NCBI RefSeq assembly: GCF_003350325.1
Contig: NZ_QLYZ01000014.1
Span: 1 to 64,000, forward strand
Origin: Vibrio rhodolitus
GTDB taxonomy: Bacteria > Pseudomonadota > Gammaproteobacteria > Enterobacterales > Vibrionaceae
Length of the DNA stretch: 64,000 nt
Direction of reading: 5' to 3'
The first letter of the stretch is position 1. Each line of letters starts with the position of its first letter. This document shows positions 37,632 to 46,938 of the stretch, piece by piece. The notes beneath the pieces were generated by a model. The model ran no database searches. It worked only from the letters and a program-made list of their open reading frames with translations, and had not been told where the DNA came from. The position numbers and the translations under genes were made by a program.

Positions 37632-38549
37632 TTATTGCACCAAATCATTATTCAAAACAGGCGTTTGCGGTTCAATATTATCGTTTTTCTTCTTACGCTT
37701 GATTTGCGCCAGAATAACACCGCTGATCACCATAATACCGCCAATCAGATGGTAAACATGAATAGTCTCACCCAAAGTGGTCGCGGCTAGCGTAACGGCA
37801 ACAATAGGCAGCAAGTTCATAAACATCGCACTGTTATCGGCACCAATTGCATCAATTGATTTAATCCACATATATGGCGCGGCAATCGAGGCTGCAATTG
37901 ACGCAAATAAGATGATTGGAATCGAATCAACTGGTGGCAGCAGATTGTCGCTGGTGAGCCAGATTGGCGCTAACATCACCATTGAGCAGAAGCCTTGCAT
38001 ATAAATCAAAATGGTATTTGGTAGGTACATCTTCCAGCGTTTGATTAGAACGCAGTACAGTGCGTAGGCGAGGGATGCAACCACCATTAGCGCGTCACCT
38101 TGAGTGATGCTTTGCGATAGGAAAAACAGCATATCGCCTTTGCCAAGCATATACGCCAAGCCAATTAACGAAATTACACCACCGACAATGCTATTAAACG
38201 AAATCGCTTTTCCTAACAATGGGACACTTAAGAAGATCGCCATGAGAGGTACTAATGAGCTGATCAGCGCCATATTAGAAGCGGTCGTCGTCACTGCCGC
38301 GTAATAACCGCATGACTGGTTAATCACCATACCTAGTAAACCTAAGCAAGCCAGCTTGGCAAGGTTGGGTTTAATCTCGCTCCATAAGCGAATCACTTTT
38401 GGTAGACAGAATGGGGTTAAGATGGCAATGGCAAATAACCAACGATAGAAGCTCATAGCACTTGGCTCAATGATCGCTGCCGCCATTTTGCTGGCAATTG
38501 CATTCATGCCCCAAATGAAAACAGTAAGTAACGGCAGTAGGTAGATCAT
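37632..38549 (-). CDS. EamA/DMT-family transporter
   Basis: 305 residues, ten hydrophobic segments in two EamA repeats; FIWGMNAIASKMAAAIIEP at the N-terminus is the family motif. It ends in a basic KRKKKN cytoplasmic stretch. Divergent from an AraC-type regulator 99 bp away, which is the probable controller. It exports a small metabolite, probably an amino acid or drug; the substrate is unknown. Confidence 0.87.
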   Translation of the reverse strand: MIYLLPLLTVFIWGMNAIASKMAAAIIEPSAMSFYRWLFAIAILTPFCLPKVIRLWSEIKPNLAKLACLGLLGMVINQSCGYYAAVTTTASNMALISSLVPLMAIFLSVPLLGKAISFNSIVGGVISLIGLAYMLGKGDMLFFLSQSITQGDALMVVASLAYALYCVLIKRWKMYLPNTILIYMQGFCSMVMLAPIWLTSDNLLPPVDSIPIILFASIAASIAAPYMWIKSIDAIGADNSAMFMNLLPIVAVTLAATTLGETIHVYHLIGGIMVISGVILAQIKRKKKNDNIEPQTPVLNNDLVQ

Positions 38550-38648
38550 GTGAACTTCATCGCAGTATAAAAAGTGGCGGCTAGTGTCGCAGGTCTATAT
38601 AATTGTATGTATCTCTAATGAGACATAATACGCTCTAGGAAGACAAGT

Positions 38649-39440
38649 TTGAGAAAATCTGCAAAACACCTGCATCCATCCTTATCGATTGATAAAGCAC
38701 CATCTGATGTGTTTATGAATTTTGAGGCGTTTCTTTCCAATACTGAAACGCGCGAGCACAGCCATGCCTGGGGACAAGTTCAGTTGATAAGCGGTGGGAT
38801 CCTTGAAATGGAAGTCGGCGATACCCGTTTTTTAGCCCCGCCTCACTTAGCGATTTGGGTTCCACCAGGTGTGATGCATAAGAGCTATAACCGCAAACCT
38901 CTTTCGTACTGTTCACTTAACGTCGCGCTTGATTTAACTGGTAGTTTTCCTGATAAAACCAGCCTTATTCGCGTGACACCCATCGCTTCGGCAATTGTTG
39001 ATGACTTTCGAGCTAGACGTATAAATGTCGCAGAAACCGAAGCGGATAAGCGCTTGGTTAAAGTGTTGCTCGATCAACTCGCGACTCGCGATACCCAGCA
39101 CCATTTTCTACCATCCACCGATAATAAGTATTTAGCACCGATTTTAGCGGCAGTTGAAGAAGATCCAACCGATACCACCAGTTTGTCTGATTGGGCGGAA
39201 AAGGTTCACACTACCGAGCGTACTTTAGCGCGCCATTGCCAAGCGGATCTAGGCATGAGTTTTACTGAATGGCGCTTGCGAGTGCGTTACCTTTACTCGA
39301 TGGAACTGTTGCAAAAAGGGCAGTCGGTAAAAGAGGTCGCGTTTACCCTCGGCTATAACCAAGCCAGCCCGTTTATTTCAATGTTTAAGAAATACTCAGG
39401 CATGACGCCGGAGCAATATAAGAACCGTTTGATTGGCTAA
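38649..39440 (+). CDS. AraC-family regulator
   Basis: 263 residues. An N-terminal cupin sensor domain (HSHAWGQVQLISGG, PPHLAIWVPPGVMH) and a C-terminal AraC double helix-turn-helix (about 165-260; SVKEVAFTLGYNQASPFISMFKKYSG is the second unit). Starts at TTG with AGGAAG upstream. Divergent from the EamA exporter and 17 bp upstream of a small conserved gene. Likely autoregulates and activates the exporter. Confidence 0.87.
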   Translation: MRKSAKHLHPSLSIDKAPSDVFMNFEAFLSNTETREHSHAWGQVQLISGGILEMEVGDTRFLAPPHLAIWVPPGVMHKSYNRKPLSYCSLNVALDLTGSFPDKTSLIRVTPIASAIVDDFRARRINVAETEADKRLVKVLLDQLATRDTQHHFLPSTDNKYLAPILAAVEEDPTDTTSLSDWAEKVHTTERTLARHCQADLGMSFTEWRLRVRYLYSMELLQKGQSVKEVAFTLGYNQASPFISMFKKYSGMTPEQYKNRLIG

Positions 39441-39457
39441 CAAGGAAGCGCAAATCA

Positions 39458-39685
39458 ATGCTGATTAAGTTCAACGTATTTGGTAAGCCAATGTCTGTGC
39501 AGCGCAAAGAGGGTGAGTGGTTACTATTTTTAGAGTCCGCCACCTCGATGCGGGTTCGAGTGTACGATGTGGTGATCCCTCCTGAGTTGCAAGAAGATGA
39601 GCTAGCCGGCTACTTGGCGGATATTTATCATGAAAATGCCAACTCAAAATACCTATCGGTTGAGTTAATAAGTGTCCTTAGTTAG
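39458..39685 (+). CDS. Small conserved hypothetical protein
   Basis: 75 residues with AAGGA 10 nt upstream of the ATG, 17 bp after the AraC gene, so probably co-transcribed. Composition suggests a small alpha/beta fold: two beta strands (LIKFNVFGKPMSVQR, EWLLFLES), a central RVRVYDVVIP strand, and an acidic helix. No catalytic motif. I do not recognise a named function. Confidence 0.65.
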   Translation: MLIKFNVFGKPMSVQRKEGEWLLFLESATSMRVRVYDVVIPPELQEDELAGYLADIYHENANSKYLSVELISVLS

Positions 39686-39689
39686 AACA

Positions 39690-40133
39690 TTACTCATTAT
39701 CTAACAGCTCAGCAGCTAGCGTGGCAATACGCGCGACATGGGCAATCAGGTTATTTTTTTCTGTTTGAATTTGTTCGAACGACATCCACTTGCAGTCTAA
39801 AGCGTCATCGGAGGCAATGGCCTCACCCGAAATATAGCGGCATAAAACGGCAAGTAGAATAAAGTGATGGTGCTTGCCCGTGGCGTCAAACTCATTAACT
39901 TCAATCACTTCGAAGGTTTTCTCGGCTACCGCTTGGACTTGAGTCTCTTCATACAATTCACGACAAGCGGCAGCATGGAGAGATTCCCCTGCATTGACTG
40001 AACCACCGGGGTAACCCCAGCCGTATTTTTGTGGTTCTTTAGAACGTTGTACCAGCAATAACTCATTGTCACGATAGGTTGCGGCAATCACCGCAACTCG
40101 CGGTTCGCTCAAATCTATTTTCTCTTTGTCCAT
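39690..40133 (-). CDS. NUDIX hydrolase
   Basis: 147 residues. The Nudix box is present (GGSVNAGESLHAAACRELYEE), but the glycine after the final EE is Gln (EETQV instead of EExGU), a minor change that may alter substrate. The family hydrolyses nucleoside diphosphates linked to another group. N-terminal VIAATYRDNELLLVQRSKEP is typical of ADP-ribose or 8-oxo-dGTP type members. Substrate unknown. Convergent with the small gene before it. Confidence 0.87.
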   Translation of the reverse strand: MDKEKIDLSEPRVAVIAATYRDNELLLVQRSKEPQKYGWGYPGGSVNAGESLHAAACRELYEETQVQAVAEKTFEVIEVNEFDATGKHHHFILLAVLCRYISGEAIASDDALDCKWMSFEQIQTEKNNLIAHVARIATLAAELLDNE

Positions 40134-40200
40134 AGCGCATTTTTCTACATATTCGTTAAAGCAACCATTAAATATTAACCGTTAAACAGACTAACGACTG

Positions 40201-40275
40201 ATGAGTATGACCAATAGTTTAATCACCTTCGCAACTTTGGGCGCATTAGTCTTTGTTGTGTGTTTGACGCTCTAA
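40201..40275 (+). CDS. Possible 24-residue membrane peptide
   Basis: An ORF of 24 codons. Residues 5-24 form a single hydrophobic helix (SLITFATLGALVFVVCLTL). It lies in the 206-bp gap upstream of the NIF3-like gene. No clear Shine-Dalgarno. Small single-span peptides of this type exist in enteric bacteria; whether this is translated is unknown. Confidence 0.3.
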   Translation: MSMTNSLITFATLGALVFVVCLTL

Positions 40276-40339
40276 TACTAAAGCCATACAGTGGTTTGGT
40301 TATAGAGATCGGATATTAATAACACAAAGGATGATGTAT

Positions 40340-40690
40340 ATGGTTTGGATGGAAATATATCGGGTGACGGTTTTTGTGCCGAAAGAACATATTGAGAAAC
40401 TCAAACAGGCAGTATGTTCGGTGGAACCTTTAAAAATTGGTAACTATGAGCAAGTAATTTGGTCAACTTATCATGTGGAAGAGCAGTTTACTCCCACTTC
40501 AGGTGCAAAGACGACAGTGGGTAACATTAATGAATCTATGATAGTTGATGCTGTGCGAATGGAGTTCTGTATTCCTAGAGATAGAGCCTTACTTGAAAAT
40601 ATTATCGAGAACGCAATTTTTGTCGCCCATCCATGGGAAGTACCCGGCATTGTTGTTGATGAATCATTGATCCCTTTTAAGAATGTTTAA
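40340..40690 (+). CDS. NIF3/YqfO-like domain protein
   Basis: 116 residues from the ATG at 40340 (AAAGG nine bases upstream; other ATGs at 40331 and 40349). It resembles the CutA/PII-like inserted domain of YqfO-type NIF3 proteins: IYRVTVFVPKEHIEKLKQAV, GNYEQVIWS, and the C-terminal HPWEVPGIVVDE. Stand-alone copies occur in many gammaproteobacteria. Function unknown; possibly a small-ligand or metal-binding trimer. Confidence 0.72.
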   Translation: MVWMEIYRVTVFVPKEHIEKLKQAVCSVEPLKIGNYEQVIWSTYHVEEQFTPTSGAKTTVGNINESMIVDAVRMEFCIPRDRALLENIIENAIFVAHPWEVPGIVVDESLIPFKNV

Positions 40691-40719
40691 CGCGGTGAAG
40701 AACTTGTCATGCACTGCGC

Positions 40720-40745
40720 AAACCCACTTGCTTTTTAGTGGGTTT
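40720..40745. terminator. Bidirectional terminator
   Basis: AAACCCACT and AGTGGGTTT form a 9-bp stem between convergent genes, with short T-runs. Confidence 0.7.
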
Positions 40746-40968
40746 ATTTAGCATTTGAGATGGCAAGAATCCACTTAACGATACTCGCAATCTCAGTTTG
40801 ATTACCATCGAGCAAACGCATCATTAAACCGCCAAAAAGCAGCGCATAAGCTTGCTCTACGTTCTCCTCACCAACAACTTTAGCCAGTTCAGATTTGAAC
40901 ATTTGGTTGGCAAACGCTAGTAAGTTGTCATTGCTGACTTGCTGGGCGTCTTTGTTTTGATATTGCAT
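40744..40968 (-). CDS. Small hypothetical protein
   Basis: 74 residues from the ATG at 40968; a TTG 30 nt upstream is an alternative. Predicted helical: two amphipathic helices rich in Ala, Leu, Gln. Not recognised. Its upstream region is shared with a divergent small membrane gene whose ATG is only 29 bp away, so if both are real they share a promoter region. Confidence 0.5.
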   Translation of the reverse strand: MQYQNKDAQQVSNDNLLAFANQMFKSELAKVVGEENVEQAYALLFGGLMMRLLDGNQTEIASIVKWILAISNAK

Positions 40969-40997
40969 GGTCTTACGCTTTCTTCTGGTATGCGGCA

Positions 40998-41204
40998 ATG
41001 ATGATCTCGATTATCGTTATTCACTTTATGCCAATGTATTTACATCGTCCGATTGCCCTGTTGGTTGTCATGCTGTCTATCATACTTGCCACGTTGATCC
41101 CCGCGCCAATTGGGCTTGAGTGGTTAGCACCAATCTTTATGATTAAGCTGGTGCTATCACATGGTGTGCGTGAAGAGCCGTACCGTCCAACGTTGGGAGA
41201 TTAA
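40998..41204 (+). CDS. Small two-span membrane protein
   Basis: 68 residues with two hydrophobic segments (about 3-12 joined to 19-35, and 42-54) and a short charged tail. No good Shine-Dalgarno. No family recognised; the length, hydrophobicity and spacing to neighbours support a gene, but only modestly. Confidence 0.5.
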   Translation: MMISIIVIHFMPMYLHRPIALLVVMLSIILATLIPAPIGLEWLAPIFMIKLVLSHGVREEPYRPTLGD

Positions 41205-41237
41205 GCTAGATTGCAAAGAATGAGTTAAAGCGAAATC

Positions 41238-42137
41238 CTAATCGTGACTGCGGCTATCAGCAAAATAGCCGCTAAGAAAATCAATAAACGCGCGAATACG
41301 TAAAGGTTGGTGTCCGCTTTCTTTGTAAACCAGATACATAGGCAGTTTAAAACTCGGGTATTGCTCAAGTATCACGGTTAACTGACCGGAACTAAGTTCC
41401 TTTTCTATCATCCATTTCGGCATCGCGGCAATGCCTTGACCAAGCTTCGCCATCTCGACCAACATAGCAGGATTATCACTGCGGATATGTTCGTGAACTT
41501 TGACTTTTAACTCTCCGTCGTTTTGCTTGAATCGCCAAATATTGGAAGGGTTAGAGAGTGTGTAGGTTAAACACCGATGCTGGCTTAAGTCGTGGGCGGA
41601 GCCTATTGTTGGGCGCTGAGCGAGGTAGTCAGGAGACGCAAAATAGACCAGTTGGTTATCCATCAGCCACTTTGCTTTTAACCCTGAGTCTTTAAGGTAA
41701 GTTGCGCGTATCGCAATATCAATATCATCGTCCAGTAGGTCGACCATTTTGTCAGAGACAGACACATCAACAGAAACGTCGGGATGTAATTGCAAAAAGT
41801 CGTTGAGTGGTTCGGCAAGCAACTGGACACTAAAAGAGCTTGGCACAGACAGTTTAAGTCGCCCAGATACAGAGGTTTGCTCTTGTCTTAATTGAGACTC
41901 TCCAACACGTAGCTCTTCGGTTAGTTTGGTTGCCAAAGCTAAGTATTGTTGACCGCTATCGGTCAAAGCTATCGAGCGTGCGTGGCGATGAAAAAGCGTC
42001 AGCCCAACTTGTTGCTCTAGCCAAGCAATTTTTTTGCTGACGGCACTTTGGGTGGTATTAAATTCATTGGCAGCAGCGGTAAAGGTGCCCAGTTGTGCGA
42101 TACGAATGAAAAGCTGTAGGCAATGTAGTTTGTCCAT
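41238..42137 (-). CDS. LysR-family regulator
   Basis: 299 residues from the ATG at 42137, chosen for TAGGAATACC upstream; the ORF runs 33 codons further without support. N-terminal winged helix-turn-helix (FTAAANEFNTTQSAVSKKIAWLE) and a two-lobed effector-binding domain. Closest in style to the CrgA/YafC group that often controls adjacent redox or efflux genes. Divergent from a DoxX-like gene, 97 bp away. Confidence 0.88.
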   Translation of the reverse strand: MDKLHCLQLFIRIAQLGTFTAAANEFNTTQSAVSKKIAWLEQQVGLTLFHRHARSIALTDSGQQYLALATKLTEELRVGESQLRQEQTSVSGRLKLSVPSSFSVQLLAEPLNDFLQLHPDVSVDVSVSDKMVDLLDDDIDIAIRATYLKDSGLKAKWLMDNQLVYFASPDYLAQRPTIGSAHDLSQHRCLTYTLSNPSNIWRFKQNDGELKVKVHEHIRSDNPAMLVEMAKLGQGIAAMPKWMIEKELSSGQLTVILEQYPSFKLPMYLVYKESGHQPLRIRAFIDFLSGYFADSRSHD

Positions 42138-42234
42138 GGTATTCCTAATTGGAATGCTTATAAGCAAAATAATAGGATAGTTAACCCATTTTTGGAATGC
42201 TTTAATCTCACTGTATCGATTAGGAGATAAAGTC

Positions 42235-42594
42235 ATGTTGATTGCTCAAAGTGTATTAATTGTGTTTTTCTTGTTCGCCAGTTCTATCAAAGTGTTTGGT
42301 TGGCTTCGTGTTGTTTTTGACCCTCAGTTAGCATTTTTTCATCGTTATGGACTTAATCGCGCAGCGATGTTTGCTGTTGGGATCATTGAGGCATCGGGTG
42401 CTTTAGCAATGCTGGTGGGGATATTGCTCAGCAATAGCAACTTAAGCGTTTGTGGTGCCGGCTTGATTGCATTGACGTCGTTAGGGGCAATTTATTTTCA
42501 TTTGCGGTTTGATACTTGGAAAGAGGCAATTCCGTCGTTAGTCACGCTGTCTCTTTCAGTTTGGGTGATTGCTCGATACTTAATTATGGCTTAA
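42235..42594 (+). CDS. DoxX-like membrane protein
   Basis: 119 residues with four hydrophobic segments, matching DoxX_2-type proteins (FLFASSIKVFGW near the start). DoxX-family proteins are associated with quinone or thiosulfate redox processes, but the short family members are mostly uncharacterised. AGGAG precedes the ATG. Divergent from the LysR gene and probably its target. Confidence 0.78.
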   Translation: MLIAQSVLIVFFLFASSIKVFGWLRVVFDPQLAFFHRYGLNRAAMFAVGIIEASGALAMLVGILLSNSNLSVCGAGLIALTSLGAIYFHLRFDTWKEAIPSLVTLSLSVWVIARYLIMA

Positions 42595-42714
42595 GCCAGT
42601 TAGCCATTACATGCAAACAATTGGGACTTATCCAGTATCAGTAATATGAATTTACTCGTTTAGTTGTTAGCGATACTGTCTTGTAGCCAAACATTTAGAT
42701 AGAAGGATAATATC

Positions 42715-43116
42715 ATGGCAGCTATTTCAGACTTAGACACCTTACTGCAATCCATGTCACCGGAACTGGTCGAGGGAAACTATGTTTTCTGCACTGTTTC
42801 AGGTGGATTGGATAAATATGTGCACTTGGCTCCCATCGCGACATTTAGAGAAAAAGAAGGGCTAACCTTAGTGCTTGAAGAGAGCGTAGCACGAGATGCC
42901 AACTTAGCCTTTGACGCAGTGTTTCGTTTGATTACCTTGACGGTTCATTCAAGTCTTGAAGCGGTAGGCTTAACGGCGGCGTTTGCGTCTAAACTGGCGT
43001 CTTACGGTATCAGTGCTAATGTGATTGCTGGCTACTATCATGATCATATCTTTGTACAAAAAGAGAAAGCTAATGCGGCGATGGCGGCACTGCGTGAGTT
43101 TTCAGTAGCAGTTTGA
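42715..43116 (+). CDS. ACT-domain protein (ACT_3)
   Basis: 133 residues. Two ACT-like halves: YVFCTVSGG with TFREKEGLTLVLEE, and a second with ITLTVHSSLEAVGLTAAFASKL and NVIAGYYHDHIFV. This is the stand-alone ACT_3 (formerly DUF2241) architecture, probably an amino-acid sensor or regulatory domain. AGAAGGATAATATC precedes the ATG. It lies just before selO in the same direction. Confidence 0.82.
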   Translation: MAAISDLDTLLQSMSPELVEGNYVFCTVSGGLDKYVHLAPIATFREKEGLTLVLEESVARDANLAFDAVFRLITLTVHSSLEAVGLTAAFASKLASYGISANVIAGYYHDHIFVQKEKANAAMAALREFSVAV

Positions 43117-43197
43117 ATTAAAGGCTAAATGGTTGCTGTCTTTTGTTGTTGGGATACGTATTATAAAACTCGAACAAACAAACGGAGTATTGAGACA

Positions 43198-44901
43198 ATG
43201 AGTAACACGCAAAACAAAGAAGCCTCTGCAACGATTTTTACCCTCAGTGATTTGGCTAAGGCGGCAGACTATTCTTTGCTCGATACTCTTAATAGCGATC
43301 CTGAGGCAACGGAAAGCGGCGATGATTATCGTTCAAGACAAGTCTTTTCAGGGCATTATGTCCCGGTAAAACCAACGCCTATTGCGGATCCGGTTTATGT
43401 CAGCCATAGCCATGCATTTTTCCAAGAGTTAGGATTAGATGACAGCTTGGCGCAAAGTGAAGGTTTTGCGCAGTTATTCTCAGGGAATATGCAAGATGTG
43501 CCCAAGCCGATGCGCAAAACAGGGTGGGCGACAGGATACGCGCTGTCCATTTTTGGTAACGAGTATATCGATAACTGCCCATTTAAAACTGGTAATGGCT
43601 ATGGTGACGGTCGTGCGATGTCTGTCTTTGAAGGTGTGCTAAACGGCAAACGCTGGGAGATGCAGCTTAAAGGCGGCGGTCCTACACCCTATTGTCGAGG
43701 TGCAGATGGTCGCGCGGTACTGCGCTCAAGTGTGAGAGAGTTTCTCGCACAAGAGCATATGCATGCACTCGGGGTTCCCACCTCACGTTCATTGAGTCTA
43801 TTTGCTTCACAAGCTGATACCGTTGATCGTCCTTGGTACAGTGATGGATCGCAATCGGAGAATCCAGATATTATGGTGTCTAATCCGGTGGCGATAAGCA
43901 CGCGTGTTGCACCTTCGTTTCTGCGAGTCGGGCAATTAGAGCTGTTTGCTCGTCGAGCTCGCGTTAATGAGCATCCAGGTGCTATGTCAGAGTTAGAGAT
44001 GCTGGCTCGCTACATTATTGAACGTGAATATAAAGATCAGGTTGATGCCACTCTTCCTTTTGCGGAGCAGTTGCTCGTTTTGGCATCGGAGTTTCGTGAG
44101 CGATTAACCTCATTGGTCGCAAACTGGCTGCGTGTTGGTTACTGTCAGGGTAACTTTAATAGTGATAACTGTGCGGTCGGTGGCTTTACTCTTGATTATG
44201 GTCCATTTGGTTTTTGTGAGTATTTTGAACCGTTCTTCCAGCCTTGGACTGGCGGGGGGCGTCACTTTGCCTTCTTTAATCAGCCATTAGCGGCGGAGAA
44301 AAACTTTGAAAGTTTTTGCTCTGCATTAAAACCTTTGTTGCAAGCTTACCCAGAAGCCTTGACGCAGCTTGAGCAAATCGCTGATGGTTTCTCTGCTGTA
44401 ATGAAACCCAAAGCCAGCCGGATGTGGGCAGACAAACTTGGCGTAGAACGTTTAAGTCCCGAGTTATTTAATCAATGGTTGGCACTGATGATGAAAAGTC
44501 ATGTCGATTACACCATCTTTTTCCGAGAACTTTCAAACATACCGGAGAAGGTGACTGACATCTCAGCAAGCTTTTACTCGCCATTGACACCAGAGCTTGA
44601 ACAAGAATGGGATATATGGCTCAAGGCTTGGCATAGCTCGCTTAACGCAAGTTTAAGCCGAGAGGAATTGTCACGTCAGATGAAGCAGGTTAACCCTAAA
44701 TATACCTGGCGTGAGTGGTTGATTGTGCCAGCCTATGAGCAAGCTGAACGCGGCGACTTTACGCTAATCCATGAGCTGCAAGCGGTGTTAGCAAACCCAT
44801 ATCAAGAGCAAGCCCCGCAAGTGGATGACAAGTACTACCAATTAAGACCGCTTGAGTACTTTGCGAAAGGTGGCGTGTCTCACTACAGTTGCTCGTCATA
44901 A
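43198..44901 (+). CDS. selO: Protein adenylyltransferase SelO
   Basis: 567 residues of the SelO/YdiU pseudokinase family, which transfers AMP to protein hydroxyls and is redox-regulated. Characteristic motifs are [21 protein letters not shown], the catalytic-loop [20 protein letters not shown] and a DYGPFGF metal site. Start at 43198, with GGAG upstream; 23 codons more are open. The C-terminus ends SCSS, as in bacterial homologues; the E. coli enzyme is controlled by a disulfide. No UGA-encoded selenocysteine is visible. Confidence 0.92.
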   Translation: MSNTQNKEASATIFTLSDLAKAADYSLLDTLNSDPEATESGDDYRSRQVFSGHYVPVKPTPIADPVYVSHSHAFFQELGLDDSLAQSEGFAQLFSGNMQDVPKPMRKTGWATGYALSIFGNEYIDNCPFKTGNGYGDGRAMSVFEGVLNGKRWEMQLKGGGPTPYCRGADGRAVLRSSVREFLAQEHMHALGVPTSRSLSLFASQADTVDRPWYSDGSQSENPDIMVSNPVAISTRVAPSFLRVGQLELFARRARVNEHPGAMSELEMLARYIIEREYKDQVDATLPFAEQLLVLASEFRERLTSLVANWLRVGYCQGNFNSDNCAVGGFTLDYGPFGFCEYFEPFFQPWTGGGRHFAFFNQPLAAEKNFESFCSALKPLLQAYPEALTQLEQIADGFSAVMKPKASRMWADKLGVERLSPELFNQWLALMMKSHVDYTIFFRELSNIPEKVTDISASFYSPLTPELEQEWDIWLKAWHSSLNASLSREELSRQMKQVNPKYTWREWLIVPAYEQAERGDFTLIHELQAVLANPYQEQAPQVDDKYYQLRPLEYFAKGGVSHYSCSS

Positions 44902-44992
44902 ACGGAACTGTCAAATTAGTGCCAGTGAGAGCCATGAGCTCATCCCTGGCACAGTCTATTCTTAACATTGAGTCAACGTGCAAAGCCCATGT

Positions 44993-46054
44993 CTAGGGTT
45001 TGCACTGTGCGACACTTTGGATCATTGCAGTGATCAGTTTACTGTATTGCTCTTTACCTGTTTCAAGCTTGGCTCCTAATGGATCCATTGTTCCAATGGT
45101 GTCTACAGTTGAGTTCTCAAACACAGTATTGACTAGATTTGGGTTGAATTGTGGTTCAGTAAAGACACACGTCACTTTTAAATTTTTCACTATTTCGTGG
45201 ATTTCTTTGATGCGTGCAGGGCTTGGATCTGAGGCATCCGAAATAGAGATAGCTCCTGATGCTGATAAATCAAAACGCTGCTCGAAGTACTGATATGCAT
45301 CGTGGAAAACGATAAATTTAACGCCATGTAACTGATGTGCTTGTTGGTTAATATTGTTAATCAATTGCTCTAAGTTCGAGATTGCTGTTTTTGCGTTGTT
45401 TTGATAGATTTCAGCGTGCTCGCTATCTACTTTGGCTAACGTATTAGCGATTTCGGCTAACCAAACTTGGGCATTTTTAGGGTCTAACCAAACGTGCGGG
45501 TCGTGACCTTCGTGATGATGTCCATGGTGAGCATGTTCTCCATTGTGTTCAGCATGCGCTTCATTTTCATGATGTTCGTTTTTGTGCTCATCGTGGTGGT
45601 CATCATGCTTGGCGTGCGAATCTTGCTTATGCTCATCACTATGATGTGCATGCTCTTTGTCATCGTGATGTTCTTCATGATGTTCGTGAGCTTCAAAGGT
45701 GGCGCCTTCACGGAAGTCATACAGTGTTGTACCATTTACTTCCATCATCTCAATTTTTGTTGCCGAGCCCGCGAGATTTGTCAGCGGCTTCTCCAACCAA
45801 GGCGTTAAGCCCTCACCAATCCAGAATACTACGTCAGCTTGTGACAACGCTTTCGCTTCAGACGGTCTGAGTGAATATTCATGAGGTGAAGCTTCAGGGC
45901 GAATGAGTAGGTCAGGCTCACCAACACCATCCATAACTTGAGCAACGAGCGAGTGTAGTGGCGCGATATCTACCGCGACATTCGGTGCCTGAGCATAAAC
46001 TTGAGTGCTTGCTGCTAAGCTAAGAATTGCACCAGTTAGAGTCCTTTTGAACAT
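44993..46054 (-). CDS. znuA: Zinc-binding protein ZnuA
   Basis: Periplasmic zinc receptor of 353 residues, start at 46054 (TAGGAGATAGA). Signal peptide ends at VYAQA. The zinc ligands are His58 (PEASPHEYSLRP) and His187 (DPHVWLDP), plus His in VFHDAYQYFE and a final Asp. Residues 123-187 form a His/Asp/Glu-rich loop with about 26 histidines, typical of zinc SBPs but long here. A C-terminal Cys pair could form a disulfide. It is divergent from znuC across the Zur-type palindrome, with its ATG 59 bp from it. Confidence 0.93.
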   Translation of the reverse strand: MFKRTLTGAILSLAASTQVYAQAPNVAVDIAPLHSLVAQVMDGVGEPDLLIRPEASPHEYSLRPSEAKALSQADVVFWIGEGLTPWLEKPLTNLAGSATKIEMMEVNGTTLYDFREGATFEAHEHHEEHHDDKEHAHHSDEHKQDSHAKHDDHHDEHKNEHHENEAHAEHNGEHAHHGHHHEGHDPHVWLDPKNAQVWLAEIANTLAKVDSEHAEIYQNNAKTAISNLEQLINNINQQAHQLHGVKFIVFHDAYQYFEQRFDLSASGAISISDASDPSPARIKEIHEIVKNLKVTCVFTEPQFNPNLVNTVFENSTVDTIGTMDPLGAKLETGKEQYSKLITAMIQSVAQCKP

Positions 46055-46112
46055 TCTATCTCCTAAATTATGTGTTGTTTCATGCATAAACATGAGGTGT
46101 GGTAAGTTGTGT

Positions 46113-46132
46113 TGTTATGTTATAACATAACA
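46113..46132. promoter_or_regulatory. Zur-box-like operator between znuA and znuC
   Basis: TGTTATGTTATAACATAACA is a perfect 20-bp palindrome. Its ATGTTATAACAT core contains the TGTTATA/TATAACA arms of the gammaproteobacterial Zur box. It lies in the znuA-znuC gap, 59 bp from the znuA ATG and 75 bp from the znuC ATG, so one site can govern both promoters. Confidence 0.85.
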
Positions 46133-46206
46133 TTACGATTAAAGAGTTGGCAACTGATCTATTTTTGAGATTTGTCCGATATAGCGCTGCAATTAAGAGA
46201 AGGGCG

Positions 46207-46938
46207 ATGTTAATTTCATCTCACGGACTATCCGTAAAATTTGGCAATCATTTGGTTTTAGACCATATCAATCTCACCGTAAGACAAGGTGAGATTGTGA
46301 CTATCGTAGGCCCCAATGGTTCAGGAAAATCGACATTACTAAAAACATTGATTGGTGCCATTACACCTTGCGATGGTCAAATCAAACGCGCGAATGAATT
46401 AAAAATTGGTTATGTTCCTCAGCGACTTCATATTGATGAAACATTGCCGATGACTGTGCTGCGTTTTCTGAATCTTCCTGTTCGTTGTTCCAAGCAAGCA
46501 ATCCAAAACGCGTTGGCGCGAGCGGGAGCGACAGGTCTTGAAAAGCAGCAACTCAACGCATTATCAGGTGGTCAACTACAACGCGTCCTATTAGCTAGAG
46601 CATTACTAGAAGAACCGACTTTATTACTGTTGGATGAGGCAACGCAGGGGCTTGATCATCGAGGGATGGCCAATTTCTATCAACAGATTGAAGCTATCCG
46701 TAATCAAACTGGCTGCGCAGTCATTATGGTGAGTCATGATCTCAATGTAGTGATGAGAAGAACCGACCGAGTTATTTGTATTAATGGACAAGTCTGCTGT
46801 GAAGGTGTTCCTGAGAAAGTCAGTGAATCCCCGGAATACAAATCCCTATTTGGCTTGGATGATGAAGACGTATTGGGTGTTTATCGGCATCAATCTCATT
46901 TAAATACCCAAACACGAGGTGCTTTAAATGTTGGATGA
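46207..46938 (+). CDS. znuC: Zinc ABC transporter ATPase ZnuC
   Basis: 243 residues, start at 46207. Walker A GPNGSGKST, signature LSGGQLQR, Walker B LLLLDEATQG (Ala where most have Pro) and switch His in MVSHDLNVV. Tail ends SHLNTQTRG. Sequence pattern is close to E. coli ZnuC (for example LKIGYVPQRLHID). It powers zinc uptake through ZnuB. It overlaps znuB by 11 bp and is the first gene of the plus-strand half of the island. Confidence 0.93.
   Translation: MLISSHGLSVKFGNHLVLDHINLTVRQGEIVTIVGPNGSGKSTLLKTLIGAITPCDGQIKRANELKIGYVPQRLHIDETLPMTVLRFLNLPVRCSKQAIQNALARAGATGLEKQQLNALSGGQLQRVLLARALLEEPTLLLLDEATQGLDHRGMANFYQQIEAIRNQTGCAVIMVSHDLNVVMRRTDRVICINGQVCCEGVPEKVSESPEYKSLFGLDDEDVLGVYRHQSHLNTQTRGALNVG

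Noticed and set aside
45484..45870. Several long open frames on both strands over the znuA histidine loop
   Set aside because: They are shadows of the repetitive CAT/CAC/GAT/GAA codons of the His/Asp/Glu-rich loop; no ribosome sites and the ZnuA frame is well supported.
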